A DNA stretch of 30,891 nucleotides, taken from contig JAEYSM010000053.1 in NCBI GenBank assembly GCA_023434665.1, positions 1 through 30,891 of the forward strand, in the 5' to 3' direction. This document shows positions 16,199-23,752 of this stretch, one piece after another. This DNA comes from Bacteroidota bacterium. Its GTDB lineage: Bacteria; Bacteroidota; Bacteroidia; Bacteroidales; Lentimicrobiaceae. The notes under the pieces were generated by a model. The model ran no database searches and was not told where the DNA came from. It worked only from the letters and a program-made list of their open reading frames with translations. A program made the translations under genes and the position numbers. How positions within the stretch are numbered: the first letter of the stretch is position 1; the number at the start of each line of letters is the position of its first letter.

Positions 16199-17179
16199 AT
16201 GCATTCAATAAAAATCCTTATATTATTGCTATTGATAATACCTCCACCTGTATTCTCAAGTGAATCTGATCATACTCCACTATCCGAAACCAATGTATCA
16301 GGATTTGAAGAACAAAGTTGTTTTAACAGTGAGGTTCCCCTGATTAAAAACAATCCTAAAGTAATTCAACTAAAAAAAGCCGGTCGTCTTTATCTTATAG
16401 AAGCCATAATCGATGGAAAGACGGGCTATCTGGTTTTCGATAAAGGAGCCTCAGCATTGGTTTTAAACATGAATTATTTCAACCATCCTCTTATGCATAC
16501 ACGTAAATCAAATGGAGGTAGTGTTACAGGTTCTCTTAAACCATTTAAGATGGTTGTCAGTTGTCTCAGTATTTCAGATCTTAACTTTAAAAATATTTCA
16601 GCTGATATAATCGATCTGAGCCACCTTGAACTACATCTTGATATTGAAATACTGGGATTATTCGGCCTAAATTTACTCAGGGAGTTTGAAGTGATTTTTG
16701 ATACTCAGAATAACAATCTTCAATTTTATCCAATTGATAAAAAAGGCAATTGCATTCTTAACATTACGTCAGGATATGAATTTGATCATACACATAGAAT
16801 GGAAGTGCGTAATAATATAGCCACTATTAATGCCAGCATCGGAGAAATTGAACTCAGGTTCTGCCTTGATACAGGAGCTGAAATTAATCTTATTAATCAT
16901 GCCTTACCTAATAAAGTGCTTCAAAAAATCAGCATTAGCCAGCAATCAGAAATAATGGGAACCTGTCCCGGTTCTGTAAATGCATCTTATGGTAAAATGA
17001 AAGAATTTACAATTGGTGATTTTGACTATGAAGATATGGATGTGGCAATTATTGACCTTACTCATATTTCCAATTCCTATGGGTATCGTATAGATGGTAT
17101 TCTTGGTTTTGATTTCTGGCAAAAAGGAGTATATAAGTTTAATTGTAAGAAGCAATTAATAAGTCTGAGTACATTTTGA
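16199..17179 (+). CDS. Exported retropepsin-like aspartic protease with two lobes
   Basis: The 326-residue protein has a signal peptide (about 1-20). Two retropepsin-like lobes follow. The first has VFDKGASALVLN (residues 78-89) and later ILGLFGLNLLREF. The second has CLDTGAEINLIN (221-232) and GILGFDFWQKG. The D-T/S-G catalytic signature is intact in the second lobe, but the first reads D-K-G. Retropepsins need two aspartates, from a dimer or from two lobes, so the change may lower or alter activity. The protein probably acts in the periplasm. It heads a series of seven unrelated plus-strand genes. Confidence 0.75.
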   Translation: MHSIKILILLLLIIPPPVFSSESDHTPLSETNVSGFEEQSCFNSEVPLIKNNPKVIQLKKAGRLYLIEAIIDGKTGYLVFDKGASALVLNMNYFNHPLMHTRKSNGGSVTGSLKPFKMVVSCLSISDLNFKNISADIIDLSHLELHLDIEILGLFGLNLLREFEVIFDTQNNNLQFYPIDKKGNCILNITSGYEFDHTHRMEVRNNIATINASIGEIELRFCLDTGAEINLINHALPNKVLQKISISQQSEIMGTCPGSVNASYGKMKEFTIGDFDYEDMDVAIIDLTHISNSYGYRIDGILGFDFWQKGVYKFNCKKQLISLSTF

Positions 17180-17238
17180 TATAGTTACTGATTAAGTGAC
17201 TGAAATTCGGATATATTTTACGGTTTAAAAATTATAAA

Positions 17239-17670
17239 ATGAAAAAGAAAATTATTGCCCCATGCGGGATTGATTGTTTCAATTGCGAATTATTTGAAGA
17301 TAACGTTACGGTTGAAACCCAAAACAGAATCTCATCACTCACAGGCATTCCTGGTAATAAAATAAGTTGCTTAGGGTGTTCAAACGGAAATTCCTGTCTG
17401 TTTTTAAGATTTCAGAGCAAACAGTGCGAAACTTTGAAGTGTGTAAATGAAAAGAACGTAACTTTCTGTTTTGAATGCAATAATTTCCCATGCGAGCTGT
17501 TGATGCCTCTGGCTAATGGTGCAGATAAATACCCTCATAATATCAAATTGTATAATCTGTGTACAATCAAGAAGATCGGTATTGATGCATGGGCAGAACA
17601 AGTAAAAAGTATCAGACACACATATTTTCATCATTCTTTTGAAATCGGAAAGGGCGGTAGTTACGATTAA
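17239..17670 (+). CDS. DUF3795 cysteine-rich protein
   Basis: The 143-residue protein opens with KIIAPCGIDCFNCELF (Cys9, 13, 16), followed by CLGCSNGNSCLF and ECNNFPCELL. The N-terminal CGxxCxxC pattern and the later Cys clusters are typical of DUF3795, a presumed zinc- or metal-binding family of unknown function. No signal peptide is present, so it should be cytoplasmic. It lies 59 bp after the protease gene and 27 bp before a GNAT gene. Full length for the family. Confidence 0.8.
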   Translation: MKKKIIAPCGIDCFNCELFEDNVTVETQNRISSLTGIPGNKISCLGCSNGNSCLFLRFQSKQCETLKCVNEKNVTFCFECNNFPCELLMPLANGADKYPHNIKLYNLCTIKKIGIDAWAEQVKSIRHTYFHHSFEIGKGGSYD

Positions 17671-17697
17671 AAAGGATAAATCTAATCAACGATAGCA

Positions 17698-18201
17698 ATG
17701 ATCATACTTGAAAAATTTGGTAGGCAGGATTTCGACAGATTAATTTCCTGGATTAATTCTGAAGAATTAATGATACAGTTTAGTGGAAGTATTTTCAGTT
17801 TCCCAATTACACATGACCAGCTTGAAAAGTATCTGGATGACAGTATTAGAATGGTTTATAAAGTAATCCTGGTGGAAACAGGAGAAACCATAGGGCATTG
17901 CGAATTAGATAAGATTGATAAAAGAAACAGGAGTGCCGGAATTTGTCGTGTGCTTATTGGTGACGATAAATACCGGAATAAAGGATTTGGTAAACTGATC
18001 ATTAAGCAACTGATCAGAATTGCATTCTCCGAAATGCACCTTCATAGATTGCATTTAGGTGTATTTGATTATAATACACAGGCAATACGCTGTTATGAAG
18101 AATGTGGATTTTCAAAAGAAGGTCTGCTTATCGACACCACCAGAGTTGGAAATAAATACTGGTCCGTTTATAACATGAGTATGATAAATAGGGATAATTA
18201 A
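17698..18201 (+). CDS. GNAT N-acetyltransferase, RimJ/RimL-like
   Basis: The 167-residue protein is a single GNAT domain. The acetyl-CoA-binding motif is YRNKGFGKLIIKQL (Q/RxxGxG at residues 93-98), preceded by GICRVLIGD. Motif B (GVFDYNTQAIRCYEECGFSK) follows, in the style of RimJ/RimL and spermidine or aminoglycoside acetyltransferases. The substrate is unknown. It is unrelated at the level of visible motifs to the double-GNAT protein at 8181, beyond the shared fold. It lies between two short intergenic gaps and may be part of an operon. Confidence 0.82.
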   Translation: MIILEKFGRQDFDRLISWINSEELMIQFSGSIFSFPITHDQLEKYLDDSIRMVYKVILVETGETIGHCELDKIDKRNRSAGICRVLIGDDKYRNKGFGKLIIKQLIRIAFSEMHLHRLHLGVFDYNTQAIRCYEECGFSKEGLLIDTTRVGNKYWSVYNMSMINRDN

Positions 18202-18223
18202 CAATTCCAAAAGTTCAATATCA

Positions 18224-18967
18224 ATGAAAAAATTAATGATTCTCCTTTTCTTATCGCTTTGCTCTTCTGCACTGTTCTCGCAGGATTCTGTCAGAATCTA
18301 CGGACAAGTAACAGATTTTAATGGCGTCGCAATTGACAGTGTCAGTGTCAGGCTTAAAAATAAGGACTTTGTGAATCTTTATGAAACAGTTACCGATAAG
18401 AACGGGAACTATTCACTTACAGTCTTGAAGAATTCCTACTACTGTTTATATGCCATCAGGTTAGTTGACTATGCTAAAACAAAGCTTGAATACTGGGCTT
18501 GGAATATACCTGCATTCCATGATCTGGAAATCAATCCTAAATATGAACGCATGGAGGTGTATATTATGAATGCATTTGAACCACAGGTCAGCCCCCACGA
18601 AACCTATATGGTGTACTTCCGACCGATGAGCCTCACCAAATCGCATAAATTAGAAGGAAAACGGGATGTAAAAGAGGTTGAAAAAACTGCTATTGCCAAT
18701 AAGGGAGTAATGGATATTGCACCTGAAGCCATCACTACAGAAGAGTTGACAGTCCATATCAATGGACAAAAATCTGAGGTTGTAGGAATCAATAAAGTTA
18801 AAGAGTATGCCAGAGGTGCATTTATGTACGGATACCTTATACAGATCAAAAAACCAACTGGCACAAACTACCTATACGATGATTACGATCTGATCTCCAT
18901 TCAACTTCATTCAGAAGAGACTGATGAGTATGGTATGGGAGAATGCTTTGTGAAAAGAATTAGGTGA
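18224..18967 (+). CDS. Secreted protein with carboxypeptidase-regulatory-like domain
   Basis: The 247-residue protein has a signal peptide (MKKLMILLFLSLCSSALFSQ). The following beta-sandwich segment, VRIYGQVTDFNGVAIDSVSV with DKNGNYSLTVLKNSYY, matches the CarboxypepD_reg-like domain common at the N-terminus of Bacteroidota TonB-dependent receptors and surface proteins. The remaining 150 residues are not recognised. There is no T9SS sorting domain and no TonB plug, so it is probably periplasmic. Function unknown. Confidence 0.65.
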   Translation: MKKLMILLFLSLCSSALFSQDSVRIYGQVTDFNGVAIDSVSVRLKNKDFVNLYETVTDKNGNYSLTVLKNSYYCLYAIRLVDYAKTKLEYWAWNIPAFHDLEINPKYERMEVYIMNAFEPQVSPHETYMVYFRPMSLTKSHKLEGKRDVKEVEKTAIANKGVMDIAPEAITTEELTVHINGQKSEVVGINKVKEYARGAFMYGYLIQIKKPTGTNYLYDDYDLISIQLHSEETDEYGMGECFVKRIR

Positions 18968-19008
18968 GAACACGAACACAATAACTGAAAATCCATAAAT
19001 GCAATTTA

Positions 19009-19974
19009 ATGAAAACCACATTTTTCTTCTTTATATTCTATTTCTTAATCAATGGATTATTTGCTCAAATAAATAATGATTCAGTTTATTCAGAAGCAGA
19101 AGCAATATTAAATACTCCCACAGGTGATATTTATGGAACCCTAACTGTTGCGAATGAAACTGCAATAACACCGCTCGTTCTTATTATAGCAGGTTCCGGT
19201 CCCACTGATCGCAATGGAAACTCAGCTATTGGCCTTAAGTCCGATACTTATAAGATGCTGGCAAAGGAATTAGCTAAAAACGGAGTTTCGACATTGAGAT
19301 TTGACAAGCGGGGTATTGGTAAAAGCACTTCGGCCATGACTGCTGAAAGTGAACTTCGGTTTGATACTTATATTAATGACGTTGTTGATTGGATTTCATT
19401 ATTAAAAGCTGATGAACGATTCTCTTCCATAAGTATTTTAGGCCATAGTGAGGGCTCATTAATTGGAATGATGGCCGCGTGTAAAACAGATATAGCAAAA
19501 TTTATATCCATTGCTGGTTCAGGAAAATCAGCCGACAAAATTTTGCAGGAACAGCTCCAAACTAAATTACCCCCACAATTATTGGTTGAATCAAACAGAA
19601 TTCTGGATAGTTTGAAAACCGGAAAGACTGTTGCGGATGTAAATCCCATCCTGATGGCCTTATATCGTCCAAGCGTGCAGCCTTACATGATATCCTGGAT
19701 AAGACTTGATCCTTCAAAGGAAATCTCAAGGCTTAAAATACCTGTATTAATAATTCAGGGCTCGACAGATCTTCAGGTGCCTGTTGATAATGCTTATTTG
19801 CTTTTATCGTCAAGACCCGAATCTAAACTCCTCATTATCGAGAATATGAACCATATAATGAAAGAATCGGAGTCTGACCAGCAAAAAAATTTCGCAACAT
19901 ACAACAACCCTGATTTACCACTAAAGAGTGGATTGGTTGATGAAATTATCCTATTTATGAAATTGGATAAATAA
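19009..19974 (+). CDS. Exported alpha/beta hydrolase
   Basis: The 321-residue protein has a signal peptide ending near Ala19-Gln20. The oxyanion-region motif is IIAGSGPTDRNGNS, followed by LRFDKRGIGKS. The nucleophile elbow is GHSEGS with Ser147. Asp254 in QGSTDLQVP and His282 in MNHIMK complete the triad. This set is typical of a family of bacterial esterase- or dienelactone-hydrolase-like enzymes that take small ester or acyl substrates. The true substrate is unknown. The protein should be periplasmic. It lies 27 bp upstream of the CPBP gene. Confidence 0.83.
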   Translation: MKTTFFFFIFYFLINGLFAQINNDSVYSEAEAILNTPTGDIYGTLTVANETAITPLVLIIAGSGPTDRNGNSAIGLKSDTYKMLAKELAKNGVSTLRFDKRGIGKSTSAMTAESELRFDTYINDVVDWISLLKADERFSSISILGHSEGSLIGMMAACKTDIAKFISIAGSGKSADKILQEQLQTKLPPQLLVESNRILDSLKTGKTVADVNPILMALYRPSVQPYMISWIRLDPSKEISRLKIPVLIIQGSTDLQVPVDNAYLLLSSRPESKLLIIENMNHIMKESESDQQKNFATYNNPDLPLKSGLVDEIILFMKLDK

Positions 19975-20001
19975 CGTCATAGTAATTGGATTATTATAAA
20001 A

Positions 20002-20778
20002 ATGAGAACTTCCACTACAATTAAAATAAAACCAATGGGCGTAAAGCTCTCCATTCTGTTCTTCGGAATTCCATCTCTGGTTTTATGCTTTAGTGTATAT
20101 TTTGTTATGCAGAAACTCCATCACAATGGTGTTGATAATTTCTTAAACTTTTGCATTACAATGATTGCGCCAATGGCTTTGATGCTGATTGCAGCATTGA
20201 TTGCTTATAAAATTGAAGGCAACCGCTTCAATTGGGCTGACTTTTCAACCAGATACAGGCTAAAGAAGATGACTAAAAAGGATTGGATTTATACCCTTGT
20301 ACTATTTTTTTTAATGGGCCTGATTTATGCAACCTTATCATTCACTTCAAAATGGCTGATTCAATTTAAACTATTCTCCCCACCCGATTTTCTGTTACCT
20401 GCAGTTGATCCAAGACTTGAACAGAAATTTTTAATCGACACATTTATGGGCGTGCCTTTAAAAGGGCAATGGTGGATTGCAGTAATCTATTTTGCCTTCC
20501 TGCTGTTCAACATTTTAGGTGAAGAACTTTGGTGGCGCGGTTATATACTTCCCCGCCAGGAAGTGGCCTTTCACAAATGGACCTGGCTAATACACGGAAT
20601 GTTTTGGGGCTTGTTCCATATATTCTGGAAATGGAACCTTATAATACTTATTCCGACTAGCCTGGCCCTCTCCTATTTAGTCAGCAAACGAAAAAATACA
20701 TATATCGGAATCATTGCCCATATGGCAAACAATAGCGTACCACTTGCCGGAATTGTGATCGGAATTATTGGAAAATGA
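20002..20778 (+). CDS. CPBP-family intramembrane glutamic protease
   Basis: The 258-residue protein has six to eight hydrophobic segments. The conserved motif 1 EELWWRG (Glu174-Glu175, Arg179) is followed by HGMFWGLFHIF (His198, His206) and AHMANNS (His240, Asn243-244). These are the signature residues of the CPBP/CAAX Rce1-like intramembrane protease family (Abi). Members process prenylated proteins in eukaryotes and are linked to bacteriocin self-immunity or unknown roles in bacteria. No bacteriocin gene is visible nearby. Full length. Confidence 0.85.
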   Translation: MRTSTTIKIKPMGVKLSILFFGIPSLVLCFSVYFVMQKLHHNGVDNFLNFCITMIAPMALMLIAALIAYKIEGNRFNWADFSTRYRLKKMTKKDWIYTLVLFFLMGLIYATLSFTSKWLIQFKLFSPPDFLLPAVDPRLEQKFLIDTFMGVPLKGQWWIAVIYFAFLLFNILGEELWWRGYILPRQEVAFHKWTWLIHGMFWGLFHIFWKWNLIILIPTSLALSYLVSKRKNTYIGIIAHMANNSVPLAGIVIGIIGK

Positions 20779-20794
20779 ATACAACCGCCTATAT

Positions 20795-21352
20795 ATGGAA
20801 ACATTAACTTTTACCAACAGGCAAGCATTTCGGGATTGGCTTAGCAACAATGGCACATCAAGTAATGGCATATGGCTTTTGTTCAGTAAAAACAAAAAGA
20901 CGGTTACACTAACTGCCGAAGAGGCGTTAGAAGAAGCACTATGTCATGGATGGATTGACGGATTATTGAAATCGATTGACCAGGATACCTATAGGAAATA
21001 TTTTGCGCGGCGTGCGCCTGATAGCAAGTGGTCGGCCAAAAACAAAAAGTTGACTTAAAAGCTTATTGAAAAAGGATTAATGACTCAACAAGGCTTAGAA
21101 GCTATTGAAAACGCAAGAAAAAACGGCCTTTGGGATTCTGCTGAATCTCTCAAAATTGATGAACATCAAATACATATGTTTAAGGAAACTATTAAGTCGA
21201 ATGAGCCTGCATACCGAAATTTACTAGCTATGTCTCCTTCGGTACAACGAACCTATGCCATGTTTTACTTTGACGCTAAATCTGACAAGACACGCCAGGC
21301 CCGGCTTGAAAAAATTATTGCCAGACTTAATAAAAATTTGAAGCCGATGTAA
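20795..21352 (+). pseudogene. YdeI/OmpD-associated family protein interrupted by an in-frame stop
   Basis: From ATG 20795 the protein reads METLTFTNRQAFRDWLSNNG and contains EEALCHGWIDGLLKSID and KYFARRAPDSKWSAKNKK, features of the YdeI/OmpD-associated (bacteriocin-protection) family. A TAA at 21056-21058 then stops translation. The same frame continues at once with KLIEKGLMTQQGL and the C-terminal half (AIENARKNGLWDSAE, then the Lys/Arg-rich tail) to 21352. No bases are lost or gained, so this is a single nonsense change. Each half could in principle be translated separately, since an ATG occurs at 21080, but a recent pseudogene or a sequencing error is more likely. Confidence 0.85.
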
Positions 21353-21483
21353 TGATGTAAAAAAGTCAGGTCAGTAAAATTAGCCTATGGAAGTGCGCTT
21401 CTCTACCCCACTTTCATTTTCAATATTAAGATGTCAAAGAACTCTTGGTCCTTTTCCTCCAAAATATAATTCGAGCAGCTAAT

Positions 21484-22008
21484 TTATTTGGCAAATGCTT
21501 TAAACGTCAATAAAAGTATTACCAAGATAAGAGCCAATTGCAGAACCGGCCAGATGACCGTTTCAATAAAGGTACTTTTAACAGGCGACTCCTTTAAAGC
21601 TGTTGTATTAAGCTTCTCCTTCTTTGAAATTGTCCTGACAGCTCCTTCCACCCTCACATCAACAAGCGTGTCAGGTTGTTGAAGACTATGTTGAATACAG
21701 CCATTTTCAATTTTAACCACCGATGTAGAAAAAGCGGTATGCAGAATACTAGTAGTATCTTGGATAGATGGAAAATTCATCTGATGTGAGTTAATACCAA
21801 AGTGTGGTTCCTTTGGCTGAACCAGATAAAAGTTTGCATTTACCGTATCACCTGCTATCTTAACTTTAAGAGTAGTATCCCTGATCTGAATCATAGTTGA
21901 AGTCCTGACATCTGATATAATGACTGGTGGGAACTTCCTTTCGTAGGCTTTTCTTGTACTGCAGGATGAAAGACTAATAGCCATTAATAATAATAGTGCA
22001 TGTTTCAT
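21484..22008 (-). CDS. Lipoprotein with C-terminal transmembrane helix (spanin-like)
   Basis: The 174-residue protein begins MKHALLLLMAISLSSC, a lipobox with Cys16. It ends with the strongly hydrophobic VIWPVLQLALILVILLLTF and a short basic tail. The middle is periplasmic and likely beta-rich. An outer-membrane lipid anchor plus an inner-membrane C-terminal helix in one protein is the layout of unimolecular spanins, which join the two membranes at the end of phage lysis. It is the last gene of a minus-strand set with a peptidoglycan endopeptidase and a one-TM coiled-coil protein, which supports this reading. I recognise no named family, so the function is an inference. Confidence 0.6.
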   Translation of the reverse strand: MKHALLLLMAISLSSCSTRKAYERKFPPVIISDVRTSTMIQIRDTTLKVKIAGDTVNANFYLVQPKEPHFGINSHQMNFPSIQDTTSILHTAFSTSVVKIENGCIQHSLQQPDTLVDVRVEGAVRTISKKEKLNTTALKESPVKSTFIETVIWPVLQLALILVILLLTFKAFAK

Positions 22009-22073
22009 TTGATTTTAGTTTTTTTTAACCAACATCGACGCTTTGAACGTCACATTTTCGCCCCGTGAGGCGG

Positions 22074-22469
22074 TTAGTACTCTGTTGAGGGACTTTGAAA
22101 GAACATATTCAGCGGATCCTTCAACCTTCCATTATCAGTAACTGTGAAATGCAGGTGTGGCCCGGTCACCCGCCCAGAATTTCCCGAGTATGCTATGATC
22201 TCTCCTTCTTTAACCTTTTGCCCTATGGCTGAACTGTAACTACTTAAATGGGCAAAACCAAACCTTGTATTACCTGATTTCATTGCAAGACTCTTACCGC
22301 CTGTCGAATGATTCCATAGCTCTGTTATTTCACCATCAAGTGGTGCCATTATTGGTGTGCCTACAGGGCATGCAATGTCCACCCCATTGTGGAACTGTAT
22401 GGTACCGGTTACCGGATGTTTTCTTACACCATACCGACCGGTTATTTTACCTGCTACTGGATTTGTCAT
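22074..22469 (-). CDS. M23-family peptidoglycan endopeptidase without signal peptide
   Basis: The 131-residue protein is little more than one LytM/M23 domain. Zinc ligands His27 and Asp31 (HNGVD) and His107 (HLH, 105-107) are present, as is the second catalytic His74 (GFAHLSS). GKITGRYGVRKHPVTG and GNSGRVTGPHLHF are the expected family blocks. There is no signal peptide, so the enzyme would stay in the cytoplasm unless released by a holin, as for phage endolysins. It cuts peptide cross-links in peptidoglycan. It lies between a spanin-like lipoprotein gene and a TM coiled-coil gene. Confidence 0.85.
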   Translation of the reverse strand: MTNPVAGKITGRYGVRKHPVTGTIQFHNGVDIACPVGTPIMAPLDGEITELWNHSTGGKSLAMKSGNTRFGFAHLSSYSSAIGQKVKEGEIIAYSGNSGRVTGPHLHFTVTDNGRLKDPLNMFFQSPSTEY

Positions 22470-22491
22470 ATGTGATCCTGCTGCTCCCTTT

Positions 22492-22878
22492 TTAAGATTT
22501 ATCCTTACTAAAATTCAGATTGAACTCTCTCAATTGCTCAGTAAGTTTCTCATTCTCGATCTTGGCGAGATGGAGTTCTCGCTGCAGAGTGTACATCTGC
22601 ATGCGAAGGGCATTGTTTTCGCGTGTAAGCAGTTGAATCTTTTCCCTGGTATGTCGGTTTTCCTTGCGGAGTTGTTGAATGTCGGCATTGAGTCTTGATG
22701 TGACACCTTCCGATAGTTCACGCCATATCTTTGCCGCTTTTTCTACATTGTCGATTTCGGCCGTTTCGGTAGTCACCTGCTCTTTTTCTACTTCCGCTGC
22801 ATACTTCCTTCTGGTCAGGATGAATGTGATAATGGCAGTTAAAATGGTTGGTATAGTTGTGATCAATATATCGTTCAT
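22492..22878 (-). CDS. One-TM coiled-coil protein, holin-like position
   Basis: The 128-residue protein has one N-terminal transmembrane segment (ILITTIPTILTAIITFIL, residues 4-21). A basic RRK follows, then a long coiled coil from about 60 to 120 with regular heptad leucines and charged residues (IQQLRKENRHTREKIQLLTR). No enzymatic motif is present. Its place directly upstream of a leaderless M23 endopeptidase suggests a role in membrane permeabilisation or anchoring within a lysis module. It is not recognised as any named holin family, so a structural membrane protein is equally possible. Confidence 0.65.
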   Translation of the reverse strand: MNDILITTIPTILTAIITFILTRRKYAAEVEKEQVTTETAEIDNVEKAAKIWRELSEGVTSRLNADIQQLRKENRHTREKIQLLTRENNALRMQMYTLQRELHLAKIENEKLTEQLREFNLNFSKDKS

Positions 22879-22891
22879 GATTATTTATTTT

Positions 22892-22943
22892 ACTGATTGC
22901 TGATTACTGAATTGCTGACTGCTAAGCACTGAGTCCTAAGTGC
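22892..22943 (+). repeat. Heptanucleotide repeat tract
   Basis: Successive units are ACTGATT, GCTGATT, ACTGAATT, GCTGACT, GCTAAGC, ACTGAGT and CCTAAGT, all 7 bp except one of 8. The CTGA core recurs with a 7-bp period. It is the same family as 4499-4540 (opposite orientation) and 27334-27409. Confidence 0.7.
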
Positions 22944-22950
22944 TTTTAAA

Positions 22951-23057
22951 AGAAGCTCCCGCTTCCCTGCTGCCTCTGTATGAGTGTGCCATCAAAGTGG
23001 CCGGGTCGTAATGCGAACCCCTTATCTTGCCGCAGAGTGAGGAAACGGGAGTCTTCT
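22951..23057 (-). other. Nested inverted repeat, possible structured RNA or recombination site
   Basis: The outer arms AGAAGCTCCCGCTTCC (22951-22966) and GGAAACGGGAGTCTTCT (23041-23057) pair with one bulge and one mismatch. Inside them CTCTG (22974-22978) and CAGAG (23032-23036) also pair. The element lies between the DUF6266 gene and the TM coiled-coil gene, directly next to the heptad tract. It could be a long attenuator or terminator on the minus strand or a DNA site. Confidence 0.5.
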
Positions 23058-23101
23058 TGTCATTTGTTAGTCAACCATCCCTGTGTAAAAGAGAATTATG
23101 A

Positions 23102-23752
23102 TTAACCCAAGGTTACTGATCCCACACTTTGAGTGTTTGAAACCTGATCCTTTTTGGTTACGAACTCCACGTCGCTTTTAACGAGGAATACGTTAACATG
23201 ATAGGTGCCTGCACCAAGCCCTGAAGCAAGTGAAATTCCTTCTTCACCACGTGTGGCTGCAGCCGGGAAGAGCTGAACATCGCCATTCTCTTCGTTGATC
23301 AGCGAAACATAAACCTTGTCATCAGCAAAGCTGTTTTCGTTTGTTACCAGATTCATCCAACCAAGGGTCACATTTGAACCATCGGCAATCGCAGTCGGTT
23401 CGCCCAGAGGCGCCAGATTACCCTGTGACATGACCAGTTTTGATGGGTCGAGTGCGACATCAGGAAAGTTTCCTGTTATCGCTGATTTGAGGTTTTCCCT
23501 CACGGCACAGTTAAACGGAGTAAGACTCTGTTCGCATGCACCAAAACCCAGTCGGATGAATGGAGTGTGGGCTTTGACAAAAGATGTCACGAGGCGCCAC
23601 TTCAACCTTTGCTCTTGCTGAGCTGCTGTGTTTGCATCATTGTAAGAGGCAGCACGAACGCGCATTACGCACCTTCCTTTCCAGAAAGTTCCTACCACAT
23701 TACCTACCCGGCCACTAAAAGGACCAAGGATGCCTTGTTTGTATATTCCCAT
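23102..23752 (-). CDS. DUF6266 family protein (copy 1)
   Basis: The 216-residue protein begins MGIYKQGILGPFSGRVGNVV, followed by GTFWKGRCVMRVRA, the glycine-rich N-terminal signature of the DUF6266 family of Bacteroidota. The middle part is helical, and the C-terminal half resembles a fibronectin-like beta-sandwich (NLAPLGEPTAIADGSNVTLGW, then YHVNVFLVKS). There is no signal peptide or TM segment. Function is unknown. It is the first gene of the minus-strand group with the lysis-like proteins. A second, quite diverged member lies at 27614 on the other strand of the same region. Confidence 0.75.
   Translation of the reverse strand: MGIYKQGILGPFSGRVGNVVGTFWKGRCVMRVRAASYNDANTAAQQEQRLKWRLVTSFVKAHTPFIRLGFGACEQSLTPFNCAVRENLKSAITGNFPDVALDPSKLVMSQGNLAPLGEPTAIADGSNVTLGWMNLVTNENSFADDKVYVSLINEENGDVQLFPAAATRGEEGISLASGLGAGTYHVNVFLVKSDVEFVTKKDQVSNTQSVGSVTLG

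Noticed and set aside
20795..21352. Programmed stop-codon readthrough in the YdeI-family gene
   Set aside because: No stimulatory structure or known recoding context is seen downstream of the TAA. A simple nonsense change is the more economical reading.
21400..21478. Minus-strand protein tail reading SNYILEEKDQEFFDILILKM
   Set aside because: About 24 codons with no start and no family match that I can support. It may be a relic but is too short to call.
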